DNA of 64,000 bases, from NCBI RefSeq assembly GCF_022179765.1, contig NZ_BPRE01000020.1:1-64000 (forward strand), in the 5' to 3' direction. Positions 21,737-30,800 of this stretch are shown here, in pieces; positions within the stretch are counted from its first letter, which is position 1, and each line of letters begins with the position of its first letter. A program made the position numbers and the translations under genes. Source of the DNA: Methylorubrum suomiense (GTDB taxonomy: Bacteria > Pseudomonadota > Alphaproteobacteria > Rhizobiales > Beijerinckiaceae). The notes below the pieces were generated by a model. It searched no databases and had not been told where the DNA came from. It was given only the letters and a program-made list of their open reading frames with translations.

Positions 21737-22960
21737 ATGGACCTCCTGCCGCTGAACCAGCTCACCGCCAACCGTCAGTCGCCCGACGCGCTGCTGGCGA
21801 AGCTCTGCCTCCGCAACGACCGTGACGCTTCGGCTTCCGCCGGCCGCCAGCTGGTGCAGACCGCGCGTCAGTACGGCCTGGAGATGCGCGACTACCTGCG
21901 CCTCGCCATCGACCCGCTGAAGGCCGAGCGCCCCGAGGAGTTCGACGGCCTCAACGGCTACGAGGCCGCGCTGAAGTACATGAACCTGCCCGTCGGCAAC
22001 GACTACGACAGCGGCGTCGTGCTCGACCTCGCCTCCGACACCTTCGAGTACAGCCCCGGCACCCGTGCGTTGTTCCCCGAGGTGGTCGACGATGTCGTTC
22101 GCTCGGCCTCCCGCCAGGTCGACTACGAGAACCTGGAGAGCCTGGTCGCGTCCTCGCGCACGATCAACGGCGTCGTCATGATCTCGACGGTCATCAACGA
22201 CGAGGATCCGAACGACGCCAAGGTGTTCGCGCCGGTCTCCGAGTTCGGCCGGTTCCGCATCGGCACGATCAAGACGTCCGAGACCAGTGTTCGGATGTGG
22301 AAGATCGGCGGCGGCTACCGTACCTCCTACGAGTTCAACCGCCGCTCCCGCCTCGACCTGCTCACCCCCTACGCTGCGCGCATGCAGCGTGAGCTGGGCC
22401 TGTCGAAGGTCGGTCTCGTGACCGACCTGCTCATCAACGGCGACACGATCAACCAGCCGGCCGCGATCAAGTACCAGTACAGCTTCGACGACGCGAAGCG
22501 CACGGGCGTCGCCGAGGCGGGCCGCATCTCCTACAAGCATCTGCTCGCCTGGTTCGTGCAGCGTGCTCGGGCCGGCGTGCCCATCGACACCGTGGTCGGC
22601 AACTGGGACGCCTATCTCGACTGGCTGTTCCTCTTCGCCACGCCCATCGCCGGCACCGGCACCAACGACCGCACCGCGGCCGAGAACCTCGCGGCCACCG
22701 GCTTCCGTATCGGCGGCGTGCCGATCCTGAACGGCCAGGTCAACTTCGTGCTCTCGACCACGATGCCGGCCGGCCAGCTCCTCGGCTTCCGCAAGGCCGA
22801 GACCGTCGAGCAGCTGACCGAGGCGGGCTCGCTCATCAACGAGAGCGAGCGCGCGATCACCACGCAGTCGATCACCTACGTGAAGTCGGAGGTCTCCGGC
22901 TACCGCCTGGTCTTCGGCGACACCCGCGAGATCTACGATTACGGCGCCGCGAAGCCGTAA
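21737..22960 (+). CDS. Major capsid protein (407 aa)
   Basis: The shell subunit. The helical N-terminus (SPDALLAKLCLRNDRDASAS) is followed by an HK97-like core: YSPGTRALFPEVVDDVVRSA, then NGVVMISTVINDEDPNDAKV, FRIGTIKTSETSVRMWKIGG and a C-terminal QLTEAGSLINESERAITTQS. The size of about 45 kDa fits uncleaved capsid proteins of this group. Its own upstream operator and a GC-rich hairpin after the stop suggest separately tuned high expression. Confidence 0.85.
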   Translation: MDLLPLNQLTANRQSPDALLAKLCLRNDRDASASAGRQLVQTARQYGLEMRDYLRLAIDPLKAERPEEFDGLNGYEAALKYMNLPVGNDYDSGVVLDLASDTFEYSPGTRALFPEVVDDVVRSASRQVDYENLESLVASSRTINGVVMISTVINDEDPNDAKVFAPVSEFGRFRIGTIKTSETSVRMWKIGGGYRTSYEFNRRSRLDLLTPYAARMQRELGLSKVGLVTDLLINGDTINQPAAIKYQYSFDDAKRTGVAEAGRISYKHLLAWFVQRARAGVPIDTVVGNWDAYLDWLFLFATPIAGTGTNDRTAAENLAATGFRIGGVPILNGQVNFVLSTTMPAGQLLGFRKAETVEQLTEAGSLINESERAITTQSITYVKSEVSGYRLVFGDTREIYDYGAAKP

Positions 22961-22978
22961 GCCGAAGATGAGCCGCCA

Positions 22979-23000
22979 GCCCCCGGAGTAATCCGGGGGC
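22979..23000 (+). terminator. Hairpin after the major capsid gene
   Basis: A perfect 9-bp stem GCCCCCGGA / TCCGGGGGC with a GTAA loop, followed by CCTTGT and no full T-run. Probably a partial terminator or mRNA 3'-end stabiliser. Confidence 0.5.
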
Positions 23001-23025
23001 CCTTGTCGCAGGAGACCCAGTTGTT

Positions 23026-23391
23026 ATGAAGGTGCTCGTCGAAACGACGGGGGAGTTTCAGCTGGTCCACAGCGAGCTGCACGAACTCGTGCGTGCCCGC
23101 GGGCTGACCCTGATCGAGAAGTCGCAGTGGGCGCATGGCCGGATTAGCATCGGCCAGATCCTGACCAAGGGCGAGGTCAACGACGAGGCGACCGATGCGG
23201 AGTGGCTGGAGACGCTTGATGCTGTGGATGGCGACGAGGCTCTGGCGCTGGCCAGCTTCCTCGACCGCTTCCCGCTCGATGCCGAGAGCGCCCGCAAGCC
23301 GGAGCCTCCCGCCAAGCCTCCTCAGTCCGCGCAGGTTCAGCACAACGCCTCTGCCAAGAAGGGCCGTCAGGCCAGCCCCGCAACGTCGTAA
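23026..23391 (+). CDS. Hypothetical head protein (121 aa)
   Basis: Starts MKVLVETTGEFQLVHSELHE. Compact N-terminal half (LVRARGLTLIEKSQ), helical centre (ALALASFLDRF) and a Lys/Pro/Ala tail. It lies directly after the major capsid gene, where small head-stabilising or connector-associated proteins are found. No family recognised. Confidence 0.5.
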   Translation: MKVLVETTGEFQLVHSELHELVRARGLTLIEKSQWAHGRISIGQILTKGEVNDEATDAEWLETLDAVDGDEALALASFLDRFPLDAESARKPEPPAKPPQSAQVQHNASAKKGRQASPATS

Positions 23392-23403
23392 TAGGATTGA
23401 TCG

Positions 23404-24159
23404 GTGGACGTCCTTTCTTCAGCCCCCGTGACGCTGTGGGTCGACTTCCAGGCGCCGCAGGGGCTGGTGATCCCGGATGTCGGCTCGGTCTCTTACGCCT
23501 TGTACGACGGCGGGGGTGTCCCGCTGATCGTTCACGAGGCCCTGACCCCGGAGGCGGAAGCCACCGGGGTCTCCATCCCGGTCCAGCCCATTCACAACGT
23601 GCTGGCACCCGACCGCTCCTTCGAGCGCCGGATCGCGGTCGTGAACTGGACCGCCGAGGGTCGCACCTTCTCGGCGCGCACCGGCTACCGCGTCACCGAG
23701 CTGCCCCTCCACTCCGTCACCCCGGAGCATGTCCGCAATTACCTCGGCATCAACGAGGACGAGCTGCGCGACAGTGAGGTCGACCTCTTCAGCGCCTACC
23801 TGAACCTGGAGGCCGCGCTCGGGCGCGAGCTGTTCGAGGCGGCGCTCACAGCTGGCACTCTGCTGGAGCTGCGCGCCGAGCGCGCCATCGTCCTGACCGC
23901 GGCGACCCAGCTGTTCCCCTCGCTGCGCTTCCGTATCGCCCAGGCGAAGACGGACGGCACCCTGAAATTCGAGCGCCTGAAGGACGCCTCGGCCTTCGCC
24001 GAACTCGTGCAGGCGACCCAGGATGAGCTGCTCGGCATCGTTCAGCAGATGACCGGCGACCGCACGGCGGCCGAGGTCGTGCCGATCCTTCTGCAGGTCA
24101 CGACGATCACCGTCGACCCGATCACCGGAAGCGCGCCGGCCACCCGCGTCGGAGGGTAG
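23404..24159 (+). CDS. Probable head-tail connector (adaptor) (251 aa)
   Basis: GTG start at 23404. The N-terminal beta-rich domain (FQAPQGLVIPDVGSVSYALY) precedes a helical C-terminal part: ITPEHVRNYL-like (SVTPEHVRNYLGINEDELRD), SAYLNLEAALGRELFEAALT and AERAIVLTAATQLFPSLRFR. Helical bundles of this sort are typical of adaptor proteins (gp6-like). Position after the capsid gene supports the call. Confidence 0.5.
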   Translation: MDVLSSAPVTLWVDFQAPQGLVIPDVGSVSYALYDGGGVPLIVHEALTPEAEATGVSIPVQPIHNVLAPDRSFERRIAVVNWTAEGRTFSARTGYRVTELPLHSVTPEHVRNYLGINEDELRDSEVDLFSAYLNLEAALGRELFEAALTAGTLLELRAERAIVLTAATQLFPSLRFRIAQAKTDGTLKFERLKDASAFAELVQATQDELLGIVQQMTGDRTAAEVVPILLQVTTITVDPITGSAPATRVGG

Positions 24160-24161
24160 CC

Positions 24162-24716
24162 ATGCCCATGCTCCTGTCTCGCGTCCAGGCTCAGAACGAG
24201 GTCTGGCTGCGGAAGATGGGCAAGGCGACCCGCTTCCGCGGTGTCATCTTCCCCGTCAACCCGACCGCGCTTCCCACCTCCGTCTTCGTCCTGCCCCGCC
24301 TCGGCCTGCGCACCCGCCCGCGCGAGCCGGTAGTGGCACGCGACCTGTTCCGCGATCCGGCGCGCCGCGTCATGCTCGTCGGCAACTGGGAGCTGCCCCT
24401 GGCGGGGGACGACGTGATCTCGAAGTGCTTCGTCCTGTTCCAGATGACCGGCAAGGTCAGCTGGACCCGGCGCGAGCCCACGCTTCATCCCGTCACCCGG
24501 CAGCCGACGGCGACCACCGAGGCGCGCGAGCTGGGCCCGATCTGGGTCTCCATCGAGAGCTACACCCACGGCAACGAGGATCCCGGCGTGCGCGTGCCGA
24601 CCGACCGGCTGCGCTGCATCACGGGAGCGGCGCTGCAGCTCGGCGACGTCGTCAACGGCAAGACCGTGAAGCGGCTGATCCCCTCGCTCGGGGTCACCAT
24701 CGCCGAGATCGAGTGA
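24162..24716 (+). CDS. Probable head-closure (stopper) protein (184 aa)
   Basis: Starts MPMLLSRVQAQNEVWLRKMG, then beta-rich (VFVLPRLGLRTRPREPVVAR, FVLFQMTGKVSWTRREPTLH). It ends with RLIPSLGVTIAEIE. The small beta-barrel size and order (adaptor, stopper, neck) fit lambda/SPP1-type connectors. Its TGA overlaps the next ATG (ATGA). Confidence 0.45.
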   Translation: MPMLLSRVQAQNEVWLRKMGKATRFRGVIFPVNPTALPTSVFVLPRLGLRTRPREPVVARDLFRDPARRVMLVGNWELPLAGDDVISKCFVLFQMTGKVSWTRREPTLHPVTRQPTATTEARELGPIWVSIESYTHGNEDPGVRVPTDRLRCITGAALQLGDVVNGKTVKRLIPSLGVTIAEIE

Positions 24717-25576
24717 TGTCGGCCGACGTCAGCCTCAACTTTCGGGTCGGCCCGGCCAAGAGCAGCACGAGCGCGGCCGACCCGCGCTTCGTGGCGGCGA
24801 AGGCGGTCGAGCTGCTGCGCCAGGCTGCCGAGGCGAAGGGCGCGGATCGCGTCGTCGAGGCTATCGTGGCGAACCAGAACCAGATCGTTGCCGACGTGGC
24901 GGCCGACGCCTCGAAGTTCGCCGCCAGTGCGGCCCGCATCTTCACCCGGATCAAGTCGCCGCCCACCGGCCGCATCTCGATCTCGCTCGACGACATCACC
25001 CGCGGCGCGGGCGTCAGCTCCACCGACAGCATGTCGAAGCGTCTGAAGGGGAAGTCGACCGTCGAGTGGGTGGCCCTGACGCAGAAGACTATCGCCAACA
25101 AGCGCCGTCGCGCGCGACGGCGCGGAAGCCGGAGCACGGGGGATGTCACGACCTTCTTCGTCGACAGCGGCGACCTGCGCCAGCTCCTGCTGACCTATCT
25201 CGGGCCGGCCGTGGCGCTGCTGCTCGATCCCAAGATCTCCGTCCGGCGCGGCCCGCGCAAGGTCACCGCGACCATATCGGTTATGGCTCAGGCCTCGGGG
25301 CGCGAGAAGGCCGGCGTCACGGGCGCCAGCTTCCCCGGTGCGGCGTCGCCGGGCGCCGTCGCGCGCGAGGAGAGCCTGTTCGTCCGCTACCTGAAGCGGG
25401 CCGGGGCGCGGGACGATCCTCGCCACCCGCTCGCCTACAAGCTCGAAAACCCGGCCGGGCAGCACCGGCCGTTCCTGCAGAACACCCTGGTCTTCTGGCT
25501 CAGCACCCGGCTCCCGGTCGTGCTGGAGAAGTCGCTGCGCATGGCGCTGGCGAAGCGGACCAGGAAGGGGAAGTGA
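24716..25576 (+). CDS. Probable neck or tail-completion protein (286 aa)
   Basis: The ATG at 24716 overlaps the preceding stop. It starts MSADVSLNFRVGPAKSSTSA, has a helical section (FVAAKAVELLRQAAEAKG), a basic centre (NKRRRARRRGSRS) and a C-terminal domain ending SLRMALAKRTRKGK. It is larger than HK97 gp10-type tail-completion proteins, so the exact role is unsure. A family 2-like palindrome with one mismatch lies inside (25272-25286). Confidence 0.5.
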   Translation: MSADVSLNFRVGPAKSSTSAADPRFVAAKAVELLRQAAEAKGADRVVEAIVANQNQIVADVAADASKFAASAARIFTRIKSPPTGRISISLDDITRGAGVSSTDSMSKRLKGKSTVEWVALTQKTIANKRRRARRRGSRSTGDVTTFFVDSGDLRQLLLTYLGPAVALLLDPKISVRRGPRKVTATISVMAQASGREKAGVTGASFPGAASPGAVAREESLFVRYLKRAGARDDPRHPLAYKLENPAGQHRPFLQNTLVFWLSTRLPVVLEKSLRMALAKRTRKGK

Positions 25577-25578
25577 CC

Positions 25579-26016
25579 ATGTACGCGACCGCTCGCGCCG
25601 CCACCGTCCGCATGATCGTCGACACGATGGAGCCGTGGAAGGCTGCCGCCGACTACACCGACTGGGACGCGCATGCCGAGGGCTTCAAGCTGCCCAGCAC
25701 CGACCTGATCGGGCTCATCGGTTTCAGCTGCAGTCGGAACGGGCCGTTCCACGACCTGACGTTTGGCGTTGGCATCATGGTCCTCAACGACCCCGGCCTG
25801 GGGCGGATGACCGATTACGTCGACACGTTCTACGCGCGCCTGGCTGCGCACAAGACCTTCCCGGTCTTCAACGCCGACGGCACCCTGACTGACTTCGAGA
25901 TCGTCTGCTTCGACGGCACCTCGGCGGCGCCGATGAGCCGGGTCGACTACCGGCCGACCACCGAGATCACGGTCAGCGCGCGGGTCACGCGGGCAGGGGA
26001 ATGGCCTCTTCCGTGA
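25579..26016 (+). CDS. Probable tail terminator protein (145 aa)
   Basis: ATG at 25579 after the previous stop. It has MYATARAATVRMIVDTMEPW, then a beta region (FHDLTFGVGIMVLNDPG) and an end in TVSARVTRAGEWPLP. Size and location right before the major tail protein fit a gpU-like terminator. Its last 32 bases are overlapped by the reverse RHH gene. Confidence 0.5.
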   Translation: MYATARAATVRMIVDTMEPWKAAADYTDWDAHAEGFKLPSTDLIGLIGFSCSRNGPFHDLTFGVGIMVLNDPGLGRMTDYVDTFYARLAAHKTFPVFNADGTLTDFEIVCFDGTSAAPMSRVDYRPTTEITVSARVTRAGEWPLP

Positions 26017-26212
26017 CCTCAACACCGGCCTTGTAGAACAGATGCAGGGTTTGACGGACGCTCTCGCTCTCACAGGCGAGGGCGGTCTCGATCAAGAACA
26101 CCGCCTCCTTCGTCAAACTACGGTGATTACTCTTCGACCGTTCCCGCAGAATAGCTTCCAGCTCCTCGCTGACAAGTACGGTGACAGGTCGTTCACGCTT
26201 TCCCGCGGGCAT
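25985..26212 (-). CDS. Arc-like ribbon-helix-helix regulator (75 aa)
   Basis: A reverse-strand gene embedded in the late forward operon. It starts MPAGKRERPVTVLVSEELEA, then helix ILRERSKSNHRSLTKEAVFL and ETALACESES, the strand-helix-helix order of Arc/MetJ-type repressors. GGGAG gives a good ribosome site. Its start lies 14 bp from the palindrome 26226-26244, so it probably binds that site, controlling both itself and the tail promoter that faces away. Arc proteins bind as dimers of dimers to dyads with short spacers, which fits the site. Confidence 0.75.
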   Translation of the reverse strand: MPAGKRERPVTVLVSEELEAILRERSKSNHRSLTKEAVFLIETALACESESVRQTLHLFYKAGVEVTEEAIPLPA

Positions 26213-26225
26213 ATCCAGCTCCCAG

Positions 26226-26244
26226 GTTCCTAATTATTAGGAAC
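26226..26244. promoter_or_regulatory. Palindromic operator-like site, family 3
   Basis: A perfect 19-bp dyad GTTCCTAA-TTA-TTAGGAAC between the RHH gene and the major tail protein gene. Confidence 0.8.
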
Positions 26245-26250
26245 TGTCCT

Positions 26251-26279
26251 TTGGACAAATGGGAGTGAGCCCTCATATT
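26251..26279 (+). promoter_or_regulatory. Sigma70-like promoter for the tail operon
   Basis: TTGGAC (26251-26256), 17-bp spacer, CATATT (26274-26279), 7 bp after the family 3 operator. Transcription from about 26286 would cover the ATG at 26319, not the earlier ATG at 26259. Confidence 0.6.
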
Positions 26280-26318
26280 GCAACCGACACGCTGCGGCCT
26301 GGAAGACGGAGACTTGAG

Positions 26319-27092
26319 ATGACGCCCGGCACCGCGAAGACGACCAAGTTTCAGTTCTCGACCGCAACGCTCTGCATCGCGCCGATGATCGAGCAGAAGG
26401 CCATCAATCCGCTGAAGCACTCGGTGGGCCTGGTCAAGAACGTCCGTACCGAAGGCACGCCGACCAAGGTCGACCTGACGCAGGGTGTCACCAACGACAT
26501 CGTCATGACCGTGACCAACGGCTTCTCGATCACGGGTGCCGGCGAGGTCTACGAGTACACCGCCTCGAACCTGGCCTACGGCCTCTCGCAGGATCCGACC
26601 GGCCTCGTGACCATGGCTGCTCCCGTGCCCGTCGGTGGCCCGGTCGCGGCGGCGGCCACCTCGGTCACGGCGACGATTGCCGACGCGGCGGTCGGCGACT
26701 GGATCTACATCCAGGAGAACAAGGACGACCAGGTCCACATCGCCCGTCTGTCGCAGGTTGCGGGCTCGACCCTGACCTTCGCCGGCTACCCGGTCCCCAC
26801 CGGCCTCACCTTCTCGGCCAACGCGCGTGTCGGCAAGCTCAACAAGATCGACGCCGATCCGTCCCGCGCCAACAACAACTTCGCCATCCGCATCATCGGC
26901 CTGGCAGTCGACGGTAATACGCCCATCTCTCTGCACTTCCCGAAGTGCCGTATTACCAAGGGCTTCTCCATGGGCTTCTCGTCCGACAACTTCGGCAACT
27001 TGCCCTTCGAGTGGACCCCGATGGTGCCCGTTCCGACTGATCCGGGGTACTCGGCCGACTTTAATCAGAAGATGCACATCTTCGCGACCTAA
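26319..27092 (+). CDS. Major tail protein (257 aa)
   Basis: The start at 26319 has GGAGAC upstream and fits the promoter. It begins MTPGTAKTTKFQFSTATLCI, then beta-rich domains (VGLVKNVRTEGTPTKVDLTQ, a glycine-rich linker, TFAGYPVPTGLTFSANARVG) and ends in GYSADFNQKMHIFAT. Length and position before the chaperone and tape measure genes are those of tube proteins. It has its own promoter and a strong downstream terminator, consistent with high expression. Confidence 0.75.
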   Translation: MTPGTAKTTKFQFSTATLCIAPMIEQKAINPLKHSVGLVKNVRTEGTPTKVDLTQGVTNDIVMTVTNGFSITGAGEVYEYTASNLAYGLSQDPTGLVTMAAPVPVGGPVAAAATSVTATIADAAVGDWIYIQENKDDQVHIARLSQVAGSTLTFAGYPVPTGLTFSANARVGKLNKIDADPSRANNNFAIRIIGLAVDGNTPISLHFPKCRITKGFSMGFSSDNFGNLPFEWTPMVPVPTDPGYSADFNQKMHIFAT

Positions 27093-27118
27093 CAAGTTCT
27101 TTACTGCGAGGGTAGAAG

Positions 27119-27148
27119 AGGCTCCGAGCAATCGGGGCCTTTTCTTTT
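27119..27148 (+). terminator. Rho-independent terminator after the major tail protein gene
   Basis: Stem GGCTCCGA / TCGGGGCC (one GU) with a 4-base loop, followed by TTTTCTTTT. It must be leaky or bypassed for the tape measure operon to be expressed. Confidence 0.8.
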
Positions 27149-27195
27149 AGTGATAAAGTTCCCACATCTGCTCCAGCAATCAACTCGGGGCGCAG

Positions 27196-27642
27196 ATGTC
27201 CACTTCACCTTCCGCAGGACAGACGAAGCGTCCGCCGCCCGAGCCCCGCATCACCATCGACTTGCCGGCCGGGCAGCGCGAGTTGTTCATGAGCTTCGGC
27301 TTGCTCAAGGAGCTGGCCGCCGTCGTTGGCGGTCCCGAGGCGATCCCCAAGATCCACTTCGACCCGGACACGACCCAGGTCGTGCTCACCCTGGTACTGG
27401 CCAAGCGCGACAAGCGCGGCGTGATCCAGAAGCCGGGCGAAGATGACGACGCGATCATCCCGTATGACATGACCCCCGAGGCCGGCGAGCAGATCCTCGA
27501 CTGGGTGGCAGCCCACGCGCTGGATTTTTTCATCCGCCGGTTCGCGAACAGCAGCAAGCTGTTCGCGACGCAGGCGGATCAGCTAGCGGCAGTCGGATCA
27601 TCTCTGATTTCTTCGGCGACCTCGCCTGGGAAGACAGCCTAA
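27196..27642 (+). CDS. Tail assembly chaperone, short form (148 aa)
   Basis: Starts MSTSPSAGQTKRPPPEPRIT. It has a beta-helical core (LFMSFGLLKELAAVVGGPEA, TTQVVLTLVLAKRDKRGVIQ) and a helical end (DFFIRRFANSSKLFATQ). It is gpG-like: between tube and tape measure, with a slippery TTTTTTC at 27525-27531 that allows a -1 shift into an extended frame. It would bind the tape measure during assembly. Confidence 0.75.
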   Translation: MSTSPSAGQTKRPPPEPRITIDLPAGQRELFMSFGLLKELAAVVGGPEAIPKIHFDPDTTQVVLTLVLAKRDKRGVIQKPGEDDDAIIPYDMTPEAGEQILDWVAAHALDFFIRRFANSSKLFATQADQLAAVGSSLISSATSPGKTA

Positions 27643-27881
27643 TTCTTGTCTTCAAGTGCGCTCCGAGCAATCTCGACAAGTTGTATTGGAAGCGCACTCA
27701 CGATGATCTCAGGCGGATGACGGGTCTCTTCATCCGCTACGAGATGGTCAAGGCCATGTCGGCGACCGAGAGCTTGCTCTTCGTCGTCGGTCGACTGTTC
27801 GGAGAGCCTGAGCCCGAGGCCCAGGAGCTGAACTCCCTGTCCGAGATGCAGGCTTACGTCCGAGAGATCAATGGCGGGTGA
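27196..27881 (+). CDS. Tail assembly chaperone, frameshifted long form (about 228 aa)
   Basis: After slipping back one base at T-TTT-TTC (27525-27531), the frame stays open from there to TGA 27881. It adds about 116 residues including DFFGDLAWEDSLILVFKCAP, then LYWKRTHDDLRRMTGLFIRY and EMVKAMSATESLLF. This is the gpGT arrangement known in lambda and many siphoviruses, where both forms are needed in a fixed ratio. The long form ends overlapping the tape-measure start (27871). Confidence 0.75.
27525..27531 (+). other. Programmed -1 frameshift slippery site
   Basis: Heptamer T-TTT-TTC, in phase with the chaperone frame (GAT TTT TTC), 111 bases before the zero-frame stop. The -1 frame has no stop until 27879-27881. 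Confidence 0.75.
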
Positions 27882-30800
27882 GAACGAAGTCGACGTCGAC
27901 ATTGGCGTAGGCTCGAACGAGCTGGAGGCTCAACTCCGGCGCACGTTCGAGCTGATGACCCTTGGCCTTCAGCGGGCCGAGGGCATCCGCGTCGCCATGG
28001 AGAAGTCGACCGATCAGGCTCGTCGCTTCAACAATGAGCTGGCCGCCGGACAGAAGAAGCTGGCAGAGGCTAAGACCCCCGACGCCCAGAAGAAGGCCGG
28101 CGAGGAGCTGGCCGACCTGACCAAGAAGCGCCAGGAGCACAACAAGGTTCTGGCCGAGGAGGTCCGGCTGCAGCAGGAGCTGTCGGTCGGCCGCGGCGCG
28201 GCGCGGCGCACCATCGAGGCTGGCCGGCTGGCCGACGGGCGCACCGTCGCCGAGGCCAACACCGCCGAGCAGGCCCTGCGCGGCGCCATCACCGGCATCA
28301 ACACCACCACCGACCAGCTCACCGCCCGGCTCGCGCTCGCCACCGGCAAGGCGATGGAGCGCCTGCTCAGCGCCACCACCGAGGCTATGCAGGCCTCGCT
28401 CGCCAACGCCTCGCAGCGTGTTCGCTCCCAGATCGCCACCCAGTCCGTGCCCGGCTACGACCAGGCGGTCGTCGTCAACGCCAGGGTCCGCGCCGAGACC
28501 GCCGTCGCGACGGCAGCGCGGGGCTCGACCCTGGCCGAGCGCCAGGCTGGCACACGCGAGCGCAACGAGGCCGAGGAAGAGAACCGCCTCCGCACGCTGG
28601 CCTACAACCGCATGCGCCGGGACGCCGAGCGCGAGAACGCCGCCCGCACCAGTGACGCCGACGCCGCCTACCGGCGCATGCGGACCATGGCGGATTGGGA
28701 CAACCGGAACTTCGACATCCGGCAGAAGACGGCGGACGCCGAGTACAAGGCGTCCGACGCCAAGATGCGGAGCGACGCGGCCTACGAGGATCGCCAGCGC
28801 ACGCTCGCGCGCAACCGCGAGCGCCGGGACGCCGAGCGGGAGAACAAGGAACGCGACGCCGCCGCGCGCGAGGCGGCCAAGGCGACCTACGGCCGGGCCA
28901 GCGAGGAGAACTCTGCCCGTGACGCCGCCTATCGGCGCATGCGGACGATGGCGGACTGGGACAACCGGAATTTTGACCTCCGTCAGAAGGCCTCGGACGC
29001 CGAGTACAAGGCGGCCCAGACCAAGCTCTACGCCGAGGCCAACGACGAGAACCGGATCCGCACGCTGGCGCGCAACCGCGAGCGTCGGGACGCCGAGCGG
29101 GAGAACAAGGAACGCGACGCCGCCGAGGCTGCGCGCCGCAACCCGCAGACGGCGGCCCGTGCCGTCGCAGGCGAGGAAGCGTTCAGCCGCCGCTACGGCA
29201 TGAACCTGAGCGACTGGCGCAGCCAGATCGCCAGCCAGGGGCTCACCGACGAGCAGCAGCGGCAGGAGCTGCGCCGCGCCCGCGAACAGGTTCTGGCCCA
29301 GCGCGCTGGCAACGGGCCAGCGACCCTGACGCCGGAGCAGAAGGCTCAGGCCGGCTTCGAGGCGCAGAACGCCCGGTTCAACCTCAACGGAGGCGCGGAC
29401 CAGTTCAAGTTCCAGGCTCAGCTCGCGACCAACTACGCGCTGTTCGGCGCGATCACCGGGGCGATCACCGGCTCCGTCAGCGCGATCCGCGAGTTCGATG
29501 ATACGCTGGCCCGGTTCCAGGCGATCACGGGCGCGGCCAGCGCCGAGATGGGTCCGTTCCGCGAAGGCCTGCTTGGCATCGCCAAGGACAGCCGCTTCTC
29601 CGTCAACGAGCTGGCGCAGGTCTCGATTGCTCTCGGTCAGACCGGCCTGTCCGTCCGCGGCGTCATCGACACGCTGAAACCTGTGGCGGATCTCGCCGCT
29701 GCGTCGGGCTCGACGCTGGAACAGTCGGTCCAGGCGATCACGGGCGTGCTCGGTGCCTACGGTATGAGCGCGTCGCGCGCGACCGAGGTGTCTGACATCC
29801 TCGTCGGCGCCCTGAACCGCACCAAGCTGACCATGGAGCAGGTCCAGCTCGGCATCCAGTACGCCGCGAACATCGCGCGCGACAGCGGCGTCTCGTTCAC
29901 CGAGCTGGCGGCCACCATCGGCGCCATCGCCCAGGCCGGCGTGAAGTCGGGCTCGACCATCGGCACCGGCCTGCGCCAGCTGCTGACCGAGTTCTCGAAC
30001 CCGTCGGAGAAGCTGCGCGGCGTCCTGAAGGAGCTGGGTCTCAGCCTCCAGGACGTCGATCTGCGCGCCAACGGTCTGTCCGGCGTGCTGGAGAACCTGC
30101 AGAAGGCCGGCTTCACCACCGCCGACGCCCTGCGCTCCCTCGACCTGCGCGCCGCCAACGCCTTCTCGGCCATCGCCGGTCAGGGCCAGCTCATCGAGCG
30201 GCTTCGGCAGGAGATGCTGCTGTCGTCCGCCGCGGCGGAAGCCGCCGGCAAGGCGAACGAGAGCTTGAACGCGACCCTGCAGCGCCTGCAGAACGTCACG
30301 TTCGCCCTGGTTGATAAGGCGTTCAGCCCCCTGGTCACGGCGCTGAAGGTCGGCACCGACGGCCTGGCGGCGATGCTGGGCGGCGCCGAGAACCTATCGA
30401 GGGCGCTGCCCGCCATCGGCGTCGGCCTCACCGCCATCGTCGGCACCCTTGCCCTGCTGAAGGTCGGTGCGCTGGCAGCTGGTCTGCTGGCGACCGCCAC
30501 TGGCGGGGTCGCCCTCGGCGTCGGGGCGGCGGCCGGCATCGCCTATCTGCTCTCGCAGCTGGTCGATCTGGAAACCGCGCTCGGCCGGATCGAGAAGCGG
30601 ATCGACGTCCTCAACGGCCTGGAGAACGACCTCAAGTCCGAACGCGACACGGTCACCACGACGAACACCGACCTCGACCGCCAGATCGAGGGCCTGATCG
30701 CGCGTCGCGAGAAGCTGAACAGCGATCCGCTCCAGCTCCAGAACGAGATCATCCAGGCGCAGAAGTCCTACGGCGAGCTGGGCTTCTCCATGGAGGGCGT

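Noticed and set aside
26259..26318. Longer start (ATG 26259) for the major tail protein
   Set aside because: It would lie before the -10 element of the promoter and lacks a ribosome site; ATG 26319 with GGAGAC is better.
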